This document shows, one piece after another, positions 7,979 to 18,000 of a stretch of DNA of 64,000 nucleotides. Position 1 is the first letter of the stretch; each line of letters begins with the position of its first letter. The notes under the pieces are model-generated. The model saw only the letters and a program-made list of their open reading frames with translations. It was not told where the DNA came from and made no database searches. The position numbers and the translations under genes are program-made. The stretch spans positions 806,001 to 870,000 of the forward strand of contig CAWHBM010000001.1 of assembly GCA_963827725.1 (NCBI GenBank), given 5' to 3'. Source of the stretch: VAXT01 sp963827725. Its GTDB lineage: Bacteria > Actinomycetota > Thermoleophilia > Gaiellales > Gaiellaceae.

Positions 7979-8839
7979 CTAGGTCGGAGGCTCGCCGTCC
8001 CAGTAGTCGAGCTTCTCGATGCGGGCGATGACGCCGACTCCGAAGAAGCCGATCTTGTTCGAGCGCGGGTAGTAACACATCTCGTGCGCGAAGTTCGGCC
8101 CGTAGCTGAGAAGCGTGAGCGGGCCGCGAAACGCGTGAGCGACGCCGGTCCCGGCCGGACGACCGACGAACGAGCCGCGCCGGAGCTGGTGCTCTTCCTC
8201 CCCGAGCAAGCACGCTCCGTCGCCATCGAGGACGGCGAAGAACTCATCTTCGAAGGCGTGGCAGTGGGGCGGGCAGTTGAGCTTGCCGTCCGGGATCACC
8301 TCGTGCCGCATCCCCGTTCGCTTGGCACCAGCCTGGCGAGCCGGCCGTCGCTCGACGGAGCCGCAGTCGCCCTCTTCCCATTCCTCGGCCTCGGCCTCGT
8401 CGACGTTGACGATGTTCTTCGGACGTGGCGAAGGCTCACCGAAGACGAGCGGCTCGGCCTGCGCCTCGACGTCCCACGGGTCGTCGGTGCGGCCCTCGAC
8501 CCAGGGGTAGCCCAGTCGAATCGCGTTCGACCGAGGGAGCCAGCCCAGCTCGGTGGGATGCCGCGTGCCGCAGATCAGAACGTCGAGACCGTCTGGCCCA
8601 CCCTGGAGCGTGTGCTCTTCGTGGTCGGCCAGGTGGACGACGCAGTCGCCGGGCCGAAGCTCGTAGACCTGCTCGTCCTGCCAGGAGAAGCCAGAGCCCC
8701 CGAGGACGAACACGATCTCCTCGGAGGCGCCGTGCGAGTGGGGTGGGGTCGAGAGCCGGCCCGGGTCGATGCGAACCCGGTTGACGCCGATCCCGTTGCA
8801 GCCGACCGCGTCGCCGAGCCGCTGCCAGCTCGCCGCCAT
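7979..8839 (-). CDS. Bicupin-domain protein
   Basis: Two cupin beta-barrels in one chain. The first (residues about 20-100) has STPPHSHGASEEIVFVLGGSG with metal-type His/Glu ligands and RPGDCVVHLADHEEHTL. The second (about 175-260) has NCPPHCHAFEDEFFAVLDGDG and a matching GTGVAHAF. It is probably a metal-dependent enzyme or sugar/acid-binding protein; the substrate is unknown. ATG 8839 is preceded by GAGAAGGGCGAG, a ribosome site, although the frame stays open and homologue-like (HWDEVEPSRREKGE) upstream with no start codon, so the N-terminus may be trimmed. Confidence 0.82.
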   Translation of the reverse strand: MAASWQRLGDAVGCNGIGVNRVRIDPGRLSTPPHSHGASEEIVFVLGGSGFSWQDEQVYELRPGDCVVHLADHEEHTLQGGPDGLDVLICGTRHPTELGWLPRSNAIRLGYPWVEGRTDDPWDVEAQAEPLVFGEPSPRPKNIVNVDEAEAEEWEEGDCGSVERRPARQAGAKRTGMRHEVIPDGKLNCPPHCHAFEDEFFAVLDGDGACLLGEEEHQLRRGSFVGRPAGTGVAHAFRGPLTLLSYGPNFAHEMCYYPRSNKIGFFGVGVIARIEKLDYWDGEPPT

Positions 8840-8898
8840 CTCGCCCTTCTCGCGGCGGCTGGGCTCGACCTCGTCCCAGTGAGAGACGTGCTCGGTGG

Positions 8899-9627
8899 CT
8901 ACTGCTCGATCTCTTTCCCGGCGCCCGTGCCGATCTCGGCCTTCATCTTCTCGAGCTCGTCGTCGACCTTCGACTTCGACGTGAGCTGGGCGAGCTCGCG
9001 GTCGAGCTGGGTCTGGTCTCCGGACGTGAAGTCCTCGAGCGTGCCCGACTCGATCAGCTCGTCCATCGCCGAGGCGCGAGCCTGCATCTCCTCGGTCTTG
9101 TTGCGCGCCCGCTCGATCGCAGCGCCGGTGTCGGCCATCTGGTCGCCAATTCCCGTCGACGCCTCGCCGATTCGAACCGAGGCCTCGGCCGCCGAGTACT
9201 GGGCCTTCATGACCTCCTTCTGGCTCCGGAACGACTCGATCTTCGCCGCGAGCGTCTTCTCGTTCGCTATGAGCTTCTCTTGCTGCTGGTTGAGCTCGCC
9301 GACCTGGCGGTCGAGATCCTGGAGTTGCGTCTGCGCCGCGGTCTTGCGCTCGAGCGCCATGCGAGCGAGATCCTCGCGTCCCTGCGCGAGCGCCTCGCGT
9401 GCCTGCGCTTCGAGCTTCGGAACGCTCGTTTCGAGCTTGCCGGCCTGGAGCTCGAGCCGCTTCTTCGCGGTGACGACGTCGGCGACCCCCCGCTTCACGT
9501 TCTGAAGCAGCTCGAGCTGTTTCTCGTAGGAGTAGTCGAGCGTCTCGTTCGGGTTCTCAGCCTTGTTGAGTAGCTTGTTCCACTTCGCCTTGATCATCGA
9601 AAGCGTGCGATCCATGAGCCCTGCCAC
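8899..9627 (-). CDS. pspA: PspA/IM30 (ESCRT-III-like) phage-shock protein
   Basis: A membrane-associated coiled-coil protein that polymerises on stressed membranes. The N-terminal amphipathic region (GLMDRTLSMIKAKWNKLLNKAE) is followed by ENPNETLDYSYEKQLELLQNVKRG and a long alpha-helical coiled coil rich in Glu, Gln, Lys and Ala to about residue 210. The tail is acidic. GTG at 9625-9627 follows GAGGAGG and is preferred over the more distal start at 9690. The length is 242 aa. Convergent with pspAB-htpX across the bicupin gene, it completes an actinobacterial envelope-stress set. Confidence 0.93.
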   Translation of the reverse strand: MAGLMDRTLSMIKAKWNKLLNKAENPNETLDYSYEKQLELLQNVKRGVADVVTAKKRLELQAGKLETSVPKLEAQAREALAQGREDLARMALERKTAAQTQLQDLDRQVGELNQQQEKLIANEKTLAAKIESFRSQKEVMKAQYSAAEASVRIGEASTGIGDQMADTGAAIERARNKTEEMQARASAMDELIESGTLEDFTSGDQTQLDRELAQLTSKSKVDDELEKMKAEIGTGAGKEIEQ

Positions 9628-9673
9628 TGTGTCCTCCTCGTCGGTTTCCCTGAAGTAGCCTATCGCTGCCTTG

Positions 9674-10330
9674 TTGGTCGAGCGAAGCATGGATCCGGGC
9701 TGGCTCTCGAACGCCTACCTCGTCGCAGACGAGGAGGGCGGGACGGCCGTGTTCATCGATTCGGGCGCGCCCATGGAGCCGTTGCTCGAGACCGCTCGCG
9801 CGTGGAACGTCGAGCCGCGTCACGTGTTGCGGACGCATGCGGACCACGATCACGTCGCGCACGAAGGCGAGCTCGGCGTCGAGGTCGTCACGGGCCCGCT
9901 CGAGGTAGGCGGTCTCAGCTTCGTGGCGCTCCCGACTCCGGGCCACTCGGAGGATCACCTCGCCTTCGTGGTCAACGACGAGGCCTGCTTCTCGGGCGAC
10001 ATCCTCTTCAAGGACACGGTCGGCGGCGGCACCGACGTCCCGGCGATCCGCCGTTCCGTGATGGACGTTGTGATGAAGCTGCCGCCCGACACGCGCGTGC
10101 TTCCGGGCCACACCGACGAGACGACGATCGGTCGCGAATGGGAGGAAAACCCGTTCGTCCGAGTCTGGCGCGGCCTCGACCCCGAGGGCGACGAGCCCTG
10201 CACCGTCAGTGGCGAGGAGGCGGTGATCGTCGTCTGGTCGCCCGACTACGACGGCAAGGGCAAGGTGCTCGTGCGGTTCACCGACGGACGCGAGGCGATC
10301 GTCGGGGGCTCACGAGTGGAACGCGGCTAG
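9674..10330 (+). CDS. MBL-fold metallohydrolase (glyoxalase II-like)
   Basis: A metallo-beta-lactamase-fold hydrolase. It shows NAYLVADEEGGTAVFIDSG (strands 1-2), a metal-motif region THADHDHVAH, PTPGHSEDHLAF, SGDILFKDTVG and LPGHTDETTIGREWE. The first motif reads H-A-D-H-D-H rather than the canonical HxHxDH, so one ligand position carries Asp. A C-terminal extension (VVWSPDYDGKGKVLVRFTDG) adds a small beta unit of unknown purpose. In-frame starts are TTG 9671, TTG 9674 and ATG 9689. It is divergent from pspA with a 46-nt gap. The substrate is unknown. Confidence 0.85.
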   Translation: MVERSMDPGWLSNAYLVADEEGGTAVFIDSGAPMEPLLETARAWNVEPRHVLRTHADHDHVAHEGELGVEVVTGPLEVGGLSFVALPTPGHSEDHLAFVVNDEACFSGDILFKDTVGGGTDVPAIRRSVMDVVMKLPPDTRVLPGHTDETTIGREWEENPFVRVWRGLDPEGDEPCTVSGEEAVIVVWSPDYDGKGKVLVRFTDGREAIVGGSRVERG

Positions 10331-10347
10331 GCGCTCGGCCTCCGGCC

Positions 10348-11181
10348 TCAGAGTTGCCGGAGGAGCTCCAGCACGGTCTCGCCGACGGCGTCGAGGCTTT
10401 CGCGTGAGACTGCTGAGAGGTCGTCACACGGCCTGTGCCAGCAGCGGAAGCCGAGGTCGATCAGCGGTAGCGTGCGGACGCCCGCCTGCGCGAAGGGGAC
10501 GTGGTCGTCAAGTACCTCGGTTCGCCGCTGCGGGAAGTTGTTCGCCGTACCGACCCGGGCGGCGGCGGCGCGCAATCGGCTCCAGAGGCGAGGATCGGAA
10601 CGGGTATCGCGGAGGATCCTGAGCTTCGGGTCGCCGACGAGGTCGAGCAGGATCATCGCTTCCGCGCTCCGAAACGCGCGCGCTGCGACCTTGCTGCCAC
10701 GGAGCCCCTTCCGACGGATCTGGGAGTCGGGCACGCCGCGCGGCGTCTCCTCGCCGTCGAAGAACACGAAGACGAGCGTGGGGCGGAGGGTGCGCGGGCG
10801 GATCGTGAGTGCGAGCTGGCGGACGACCGCTACACCCGAGGCGCCATCGTTTGCACCGACGAAGTCCGGCAGGTCCTTGGTGTCGTAATGGGCGCCGACG
10901 ACCACGAAGCGGCGCGGCTCGCGCCCGGGCACGGTGCCGACCACGTTCCGGAGACCGCCGGGAACGCGCTGGAAGCTTCCCCTCGGGATCGACGTGCGCA
11001 GGATCGCGCCGAGCCGGCGCGACGCAGGCGAGCCGGCCGGGCGCGGGCCGAGCTCGACCTGACGCACGAGAAATGCCCAGGCCGCATCCTCGTCGAAGCG
11101 ATCGACGCGCTCCATCGAGGAGCCCGCGAGCCCGACCCCTCCCAAGAGGACGAAGAGGGCCAGGCAGGCAGGCAGGCGCAT
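10348..11181 (-). CDS. Secreted M28-family peptidase / glutaminyl-cyclase-like
   Basis: An exported zinc aminopeptidase-fold protein. The signal peptide is MRLPACLALFVLLGGVGLAGS. The catalytic domain shows the M28 metal pattern: VVGAHYDTK (His, Asp), GANDGASG (bridging Asp), FFDGEET (Glu pair), LLDLVGD (Asp) and a C-terminal His in FRCWHRPCDDLSAVS. The length is 277 aa. The substrate could be peptide N-termini; bacterial glutaminyl cyclases share the fold and cannot be excluded. Confidence 0.88.
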   Translation of the reverse strand: MRLPACLALFVLLGGVGLAGSSMERVDRFDEDAAWAFLVRQVELGPRPAGSPASRRLGAILRTSIPRGSFQRVPGGLRNVVGTVPGREPRRFVVVGAHYDTKDLPDFVGANDGASGVAVVRQLALTIRPRTLRPTLVFVFFDGEETPRGVPDSQIRRKGLRGSKVAARAFRSAEAMILLDLVGDPKLRILRDTRSDPRLWSRLRAAAARVGTANNFPQRRTEVLDDHVPFAQAGVRTLPLIDLGFRCWHRPCDDLSAVSRESLDAVGETVLELLRQL

Positions 11182-11275
11182 CCAGGAATCGTGCCAGGGG
11201 CGGGCGCTTTGGGTTTGGCGCCAACCGTCAGTACAATCTGGGGACTACAGGGGCGATCCGAGGGGGAGAGTGACT

Positions 11276-14200
11276 GTGCGCTTGAACGACGATCGACGCC
11301 GCTCGCGGCGAGAGCATCTTGCGACGGCCGGCCTGCTGCTCGGGCTTGTCTTCGCGGTAGCCGTACTGGCCACGACGGTCTCCGCACAAAGCGGCGGACC
11401 GACGGAAGCGGCGAAGCTCCGCGCGCTCTCCGATCCCTATGCGACGAAGAGCTTCTGGACGAACGCTGCAAAGCCGCGGGAGGTCCAAGGAAGGCGAGTC
11501 GCAGTCCACGCGCGGAAGTTCCGTCCTCTCACGCTGGACACGGCCAGCCTGCGCTCCGTGCTCGCCCTCGCGCCTCGCGAGCGCACGATCGAAGCTCGCA
11601 ACAACCCGCTCGTCGTCTCCCTCCCGGCGCCCAACGGCGCGTTCCAGCGCTTCGCCCTCCAGGAGTCGGCGATCATGGCGCCCGGCCTGGCCCGGCGCCA
11701 TCCCGAGATCAAGACCTACAGCGGGCGAGGAATCACGGATCTGACCTCCACGATCCACGCCGACCTCAGTCCCCTCGGCTTCCGCGCCTCGGTCAGATCG
11801 GCGAAGGGCTCCTGGTACATCGACCCGTACTACGTGGGCCGTGCGCCCGGCGTCTATGCGAGCTACTACGGCCTGCATGCGAGGAACACCAACGGCCCCT
11901 TCGTCGAGCGTGACCCCGCCTCTTCCTCGGTCATCGACAAGACCCAGGTCCCTGAAGCCGGCGAGAACCTCCGCACGTATCGCCTCGCGCTGATCACCGA
12001 TCCCGGGTACTCCACGTATCACGGCGGCCCCCAGAACGTGACCGCCGCCAAGGTCGCGCTCATGAACCGCGTGACGCAGGTGTACGAGGACGACCTGACG
12101 ATCCGGTTGCAGCTCGTCGCCAACAACGACCTCCTGAACTTCAACACTTACGCCGAGGCAGTTGCCCCCAACGGGCCCTGCGGCGCCGCCGGCTGCTTCA
12201 CCCAGTCTCAGGTGACCGGGTGTTCCAGCACGACCCGCGCCCGCTACGTGATCGGCCAGGTCATCGGAGCATCGAACTACGACATCGGCCACCTCGGCCT
12301 GGGCCAGCCCGGGGGCGGGGTTGCGAACCTCGGCGTGGTGGGTCGCTCGAACAAGGCCGGTGGCTGCACCGGCGTCCCCACGCCGGTCGGCGACTTCTTC
12401 GCCGTCGACTACGTCGCGCACGAGATGGGCCACCAGTTCTCCGGCAACCACACGTTCAACGGCAACCAGCTCAACTGCTCGGGCGGCAACCGCAACGGAT
12501 CGACCTCGGTCGAGCCCGGCAGCGGCCAGTCGGTCATGGCCTATGCGGGAATCTGCTCGACGGACGACCTTCAGCCGCACAGCGACGGCTACTTCTCGGA
12601 GCGCAGCCAGCAGGAGATCACGAGCTACGTCTCCTCGAACCTGCCGGGCATCAGCGAGGTGCAGACGGTCTCGCTTCGACACTTCGGCGGCGGCGACGAG
12701 GTCCAGGTCGTCACGTTCGGGCCGGGCTACGGGCCGGTCGTCAACGTCGCTCCGCTGAGCGTCAGCATCAACGCGCCGCCGAGCTCGACGTCCCGCGGCG
12801 GGGCCGAGCAGAACGGCACGACTGTCACCATCGCGACGCCGTCGGGCCACTCCCTCCAGGTCGGCGACGTCGCAACGATCAGCGGCGTCGGTGTCGCCGG
12901 CTACAACGGCACCTTCACGGTCACAGCCGTCCCGACGACCAGGTCGTTCCAGTACACCCACACGGTGACCGGGCTTCCGGTCTCCGGCGGAGGAAGCGTC
13001 ACGCCTGCAGTGCCCGGCGCGAGCTCGTCGGGAACGACCGCGACGATCAGGACGACCGCCGTGCACAACCGAGCGGTGGGAGACGTCGTCGTCGTCTCGG
13101 GCGTCGGCATCGGCGGCTACAACGGCACGGTCACGATCACGGCCGTCCCGTCGGCGAGGACGTTCCAGTACACGATCGCGGGCCAGCTCGGGAACTCCGG
13201 CGGCGGCTCGGTGGCGTTCTTCTCGCCTTTCCGCGTCCGCATCGGAGGCAACGACTCCGCTCTGATCGGCGGCAGCGGGCTCCCCTACACGAGCGCGAAC
13301 CTGACGAGCGCGATCAACGCTATCGCCGGCTTCCCGGGAACGGTGTCCGTGACGAGCGCCACCGCGACAGGCTTCACCCTCGCGTACTCGGGCGCCTCGG
13401 CGGGCCTCGACGTTCCCAACATCGAGCTGGTCCAGCTCGTGTGCTCGTGCTTCGCTTCGGTCCAGGAGACGAATCACGGCGGGGCCTACGACTCGTTCAG
13501 GCTCAACTACAACGGGAACGTCTCCGGCGTGATCACGAACGGCACCAACTACACGGCTGCGGACATCCAGGCCGCCCTCGCCCCGCTGCTTCCGGCGGGC
13601 GGCACAGGCACTGTTGCCGGCTTCGGCGGCAGTGCGTTCAACAACACCGGCTTCCAGGTCACCTACGGAGGCAGCCTGGCCGGGACGAACCTTCCGGTTC
13701 TGCTCGCGGTGCAGGACTTCACCCCGGGCGCGACAGGCTTCACCGGCGAGACCGACAAGGGCGGCCCGGTCGACAACCAGGGCATCGTCACGCCGACCGG
13801 CAACAACGCTCCGATCATCACGGCGCCGGCCGGCTACACGATCCCGCTGCGGACGCCGTTCGCGCTCACGGCGAGCGCAACGGACCCGGAGGGCGACACG
13901 ATCCTCTACGCGTGGGAGCAGAACGACATCGGCGGAGCGTCGGGCAACTCGCTGCTCTACAACGTGAAGCCGAACGGCCCGCTCTTCGCCATGTTCCCGA
14001 AATCCGCGCCGGTCACCGAGGAGGAGACCCTCCTCTACAACTCGCCGAACGAGAACCACGTCACGACGAGCCCGACGCGGGTCTTCCCGGACCTCGAGCA
14101 GATCCTGGGCAACAACACGAACGCCGACACCGGGGCGTGCGCCGCCGGCCCGATCGCCCCGCCCGTGTCGATTCCGGTGAAGGAGTGCTTCTCCGAGTTC

Positions 14201-14914
14201 CTGCCGACCTCCGACTACGTGCCGACGGCGCTCCATTTCCGCGTGACGGCGCGTGACCTTCGGCTGGGCGGCGGCGGCTGGAGCTTCGCCAACACGACGG
14301 TGACGCTCGCTCCCAACGCCGGCCCGTTCCTCGTGACCTCTCCGAACACCGCGGTCACCTATCCCGGCGGCTCGGTGCAGACGGTCACTTGGGACAAGGC
14401 CAACACGGACATCGCTCCGACGAGCGCATCGGCCGTGAAGATCAGCCTGTCCACGGACGGCGGCCTCACGTACCCGTACGTGCTCGCGGAGACGACGGCG
14501 AACGACGGCTCTGAGGCCGTGTTACTACCGGTTGTGGTGACCACCACCGCCCGAGTGAAGATCGAAGCGGTCGGCAACGTCTTCTTCGACCTCTCGAACA
14601 CGAATTTCACGATCGCCGGGCCGCCGCCACCTCCGCCACCTCCTCCACCACCTCCGCCTCCACCGCCACCGCCACCGCCTCCGCCACCACCGCCTCCGCC
14701 TCCGCCTCCTCCACCGGCACGCTGCCGGGTGCCGAGGGTGATCGGTCTGAGGCTCGCTCGGGCACGCGTTGTGGTCCGCAGGGCCCGCTGCTCGGTCGGC
14801 CGCGTGCGCCGCGCTCGCTCCAGGCGAGTCGGCCGCGTGATCGCCCAGAGCCCAAGGGCCGGCGCCATTCGGCCCCGCGGCTTCCGCGTAAACCTGGTCG
14901 TCGGTAGGCGATAA
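11276..14914 (+). CDS. Secreted reprolysin-like zinc metalloprotease with poly-Pro linker and PASTA tail
   Basis: A giant exported protease of about 1212 aa. After a signal peptide (ATAGLLLGLVFAVAVLATTVSA) and a propeptide-like region comes an M12B-like catalytic domain with the zinc motif HEMGHQFSGNHTF and a Met-turn (SVMAYAGIC). The middle carries two tandem SGVG-G-YNGT repeats (about residues 510-650) and further beta-rich repeats. Next come an Ig-like/cadherin-like region (ASATDPEGDTILYAWEQND) and TFDVTW-type beta domains, then 32 consecutive prolines (14621-14716) and a C-terminal Arg-rich PASTA domain (CRVPRVIGLRLARARVVVRR). GTG 11276 is preferred over GTG 11270 because AGGGGGAG lies at proper spacing. 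It probably degrades extracellular protein while held in the wall by PASTA. Confidence 0.9.
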   Translation: MRLNDDRRRSRREHLATAGLLLGLVFAVAVLATTVSAQSGGPTEAAKLRALSDPYATKSFWTNAAKPREVQGRRVAVHARKFRPLTLDTASLRSVLALAPRERTIEARNNPLVVSLPAPNGAFQRFALQESAIMAPGLARRHPEIKTYSGRGITDLTSTIHADLSPLGFRASVRSAKGSWYIDPYYVGRAPGVYASYYGLHARNTNGPFVERDPASSSVIDKTQVPEAGENLRTYRLALITDPGYSTYHGGPQNVTAAKVALMNRVTQVYEDDLTIRLQLVANNDLLNFNTYAEAVAPNGPCGAAGCFTQSQVTGCSSTTRARYVIGQVIGASNYDIGHLGLGQPGGGVANLGVVGRSNKAGGCTGVPTPVGDFFAVDYVAHEMGHQFSGNHTFNGNQLNCSGGNRNGSTSVEPGSGQSVMAYAGICSTDDLQPHSDGYFSERSQQEITSYVSSNLPGISEVQTVSLRHFGGGDEVQVVTFGPGYGPVVNVAPLSVSINAPPSSTSRGGAEQNGTTVTIATPSGHSLQVGDVATISGVGVAGYNGTFTVTAVPTTRSFQYTHTVTGLPVSGGGSVTPAVPGASSSGTTATIRTTAVHNRAVGDVVVVSGVGIGGYNGTVTITAVPSARTFQYTIAGQLGNSGGGSVAFFSPFRVRIGGNDSALIGGSGLPYTSANLTSAINAIAGFPGTVSVTSATATGFTLAYSGASAGLDVPNIELVQLVCSCFASVQETNHGGAYDSFRLNYNGNVSGVITNGTNYTAADIQAALAPLLPAGGTGTVAGFGGSAFNNTGFQVTYGGSLAGTNLPVLLAVQDFTPGATGFTGETDKGGPVDNQGIVTPTGNNAPIITAPAGYTIPLRTPFALTASATDPEGDTILYAWEQNDIGGASGNSLLYNVKPNGPLFAMFPKSAPVTEEETLLYNSPNENHVTTSPTRVFPDLEQILGNNTNADTGACAAGPIAPPVSIPVKECFSEFLPTSDYVPTALHFRVTARDLRLGGGGWSFANTTVTLAPNAGPFLVTSPNTAVTYPGGSVQTVTWDKANTDIAPTSASAVKISLSTDGGLTYPYVLAETTANDGSEAVLLPVVVTTTARVKIEAVGNVFFDLSNTNFTIAGPPPPPPPPPPPPPPPPPPPPPPPPPPPPPPPPARCRVPRVIGLRLARARVVVRRARCSVGRVRRARSRRVGRVIAQSPRAGAIRPRGFRVNLVVGRR
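14621..14911 (+). repeat. Poly-Pro + PASTA cassette, copy A
   Basis: 32 proline codons followed by a PASTA domain (from Cys codon 14723). The DNA of the PASTA part is nearly identical to copies at 18328-18639 and 52288-52629, and diverged from the one at 50953-51144. Confidence 0.9.
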
Positions 14915-15057
14915 GCCGGCAAGCGAAAGGAAAAAGCGGTATCCATTCGTTGATTTTTGAGTCCTAGAGTGCTATGACCGTTCGTTGCGGGTCAGCAGAG
15001 AAGAGCCACAAGGCTCGTCGGCTGCTCGAGCTAACGAGCCAAAAAGGGGAGGGAACT

Positions 15058-18000
15058 GTGCGTCGAATGCGGATCGTCTCGGCCATCGTCGTCATCGCGG
15101 CGGCGTTCGCTGCAATTGTCTTGGGGGCCCAGCACTGGGCAGGCGCCAGTTCGTCTGCGTCTCCACCTCGCTTTGTGCCTGTTCCCGGAAGTGAGAAGGG
15201 CGAGCAGTTCGCCCTCATGGACACCTACTGGAACGACCGGCTGACCTATCCGACCGGTCACTTCAACCCGGCCTGGCTACGCCGCGCCGCACGGCAGGAC
15301 GCGCGCATCGTTCGCAGCGTTCCATCCAACTCCGACCACCCGAGCGGCTCGACCTGGACCGCCCTTGGCCCGCGGCCCGAGCGGATGACCGGCTGCACCG
15401 GTTGCTTCGACTACGGATTCACCGAGGGCCGCATCAACGCGATGGTCGTCGACCCGACGACGACGACGAACGGCTCGATCGTCGCGTACTCCGCCACCAT
15501 CGGCGGCGGGGTCTGGAAGACGACCAACTGCTGTAGCAACACGACGACGTGGACCGCCACGACCGACGATCCGCTGATTTCCACGATCGCCATCGACACG
15601 CTTGCGATGGATCCCGACGACCACAACACGATCTACGCGGGCACCGGTGACCTCAACTACGGCTCCTTCTCGATGGGCAGCCAGGGCATCCTGAAGACGA
15701 CCAACGCAGGGGCCACGTGGACGGTTATCGGCGCCGATGTGTTCGGGCCGGCCTACACCCAGCCGCCCGGTCAGTTCCCGCAGTACGACGCCGTCGGCAA
15801 GGTGCGCGTCGACCCGAACAACAGCAACATCGTGGCCGCCGGCACCAAGAAGGGCTTCTTCGTCTCCTACAACGGCGGCACCGACTGGACCGGGCCCTGC
15901 ACCACCAACGCTTTCGCGACCCAGCGGCAGGACATCACGGGGCTCGAGCTCACGGACATGGGCGGCGGGGCCACGCGGATCTTCGCCGCGGTCGGCGTGC
16001 GCGGCTTTGCCACGACCGTCCAGTACGACCTGGGCGAAAACGGCGCCAACGGGCTCTACGGCGCAACGATGCCCGCCAGCGGGTGCCCGACCTTCAGTTC
16101 GATCGCGTCGAACGCGAACGGCTTCGTCTACGGCACTGCCGTATCCGGGAGCCCCTATACGACCGGCGCGAACATGAACGCGGGTAGCGGCACCAAGTAC
16201 TCGAATCCCACGACGGGCAACCAGCTCGGGAGGATCGACATCGCGGTTGCGCCGAGCAACCCGCAGGTCATGTACGCGCAGGTGCAGTCGATTGCCGGGA
16301 ACACCGCCGGTAACTGCGGCGGCGCCCCCGGTTGCCAGCTCGGCATCTGGGCGACCGCGAACGGCGGAACGACCTGGTCGTTCATGGCAGGCTCGCAAGG
16401 TCCGTCGCTGGGCGGCTGCGGCTTCGACTATCCGCAGAACTGGTACGACCAGGGGCTCGCCGTCGACCCGAACAACGCGGACCGTCTCTTCGTCGATACC
16501 TACGACATCTGGTTCGCGACTCGCACCGGTACGACACTCAACAACCTCACGTGCGGCTACGACGGCTCGAGCGGCCACGTCGTGCATGTCGACCAGCACG
16601 CCCTCGCCTTCGTGCCCGGCTCGTCCAGCATCCTGCTGGTGGGGAGCGACGGCGGCGCCTTCTCCACGACGGAAGCGCACCTCGCCAGCTCGACCGTGGA
16701 GCCGACGTGGATCAACATGGTCGGCGGCTTGAACACGATCGAGTTCTACTCGGGCGACATCAGCGGCTACTTCGCGACCTCGCCGAATCCGTCGGCCGCT
16801 GGTGGCGCGCAGGACAATGCTCCGAGCGTGGCCGGCTTCTCGGGCTACCCGACAGGCCCGGTGCAGTGGCAAATGACGATCGGCGGGGACGGCTTCTACG
16901 CACGCATCGACCCCGTGGGGAGTGCGGCGGGCGAGAGCCGCCGCTATTTCGTCGGCAACAACAGCGGTGGCATGTCGCGGTGCGTCACGACCGCCAGCCT
17001 CACCTGTCGCGGCGGCGGCGCAGGCTACGGAAACGTCCGCGGCGGCTGGGCCAGCGACACGCAGTCGTTCATCCTTCCGTTCGACCTCTTCCACGGCGGG
17101 ATCACCGGCGGTGACGACTGTGCGGCTGCCGGCGTACCCGGCGGCTGCGGCCATCTCGTGGCCGGGACGACCAGGGTCTGGGAGACGATCGCGGGCGGCA
17201 ACGCCACGATGAACACCGGGAGCTGGTACGTCACGAACAACCCCCCGACCCAGAACATGACCAAGCAGACGCTCGGGAACCGCTCCTTCATCAACCAGGT
17301 GAAGTACTCGCCCAAGTGGTCGAGTCAGGCGATCGCCGGCACCAATGACGCCAACGTCTGGATCGGCTTCAACCTCGGGACGGGGACGGCCTCGCAGGCG
17401 AACTGGGTGGACGTCACCGGCGGGAACATCGTCCTGCCGAATCGCCCCGTGCTCGGGATCGCGCTCGACGCGGCTTCTCCGAACGCGACGCTGGCGACGG
17501 GCTACGCGGCCGTCGGCGGTTTCGACGCCAACACACCGGCGACTCCTGGTCACGTCTTCCAGGTGACTTGCGCGGCGAACTGCGCCACGTTCACGTGGGC
17601 CAACAAGAGCGGCAACCTCCCCGACATCCCCGTCGACTCGATCATCGTCAACCACAACATTCCGCAGCAGGTCTTCGCGGGAACCGACTGGGGCGTCTAC
17701 TACACCGATGACATCACGGTCGCCTCGCCGACCTGGTTCCGGTTCGAGGACGGGATGGCACACTCGATGGTCTGGGACATGCAGATCGATCGTGGCGCGA
17801 CGACGTTGTCGGCCTGGACGAGAGGCCGCGGCGCCTATGTGTACCCGCTCGACGGGGCAGGGCCCCCGCCTCCGCCTCCTCCGCCTCCGCCACCAGGGCC
17901 TCCGCCTCCGCCTCCGCCACCGCCGCCTGAGCCCCCGAACAACGACTTCGTCAACGCAGTCACCCTGTCGGGTAGCGGAACGATCGGCGGCACCGTCGTG

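Noticed and set aside
7860..7980. Insertion sequence ends
   Set aside because: The paired 20-nt repeats flank only 8 nt and no transposase; they fit a short hairpin repeat better.
8899..9505. Extension of a 548-aa plus-strand frame into the pspA locus
   Set aside because: It is antisense to bicupin and pspA, both supported by clear motifs and ribosome sites.
11228..14236. 1002-aa minus-strand frame over the metalloprotease
   Set aside because: Antisense shadow with runs of Arg/Val/Asp and no motif; the plus strand has a signal peptide, HExxH motif and PASTA tail.
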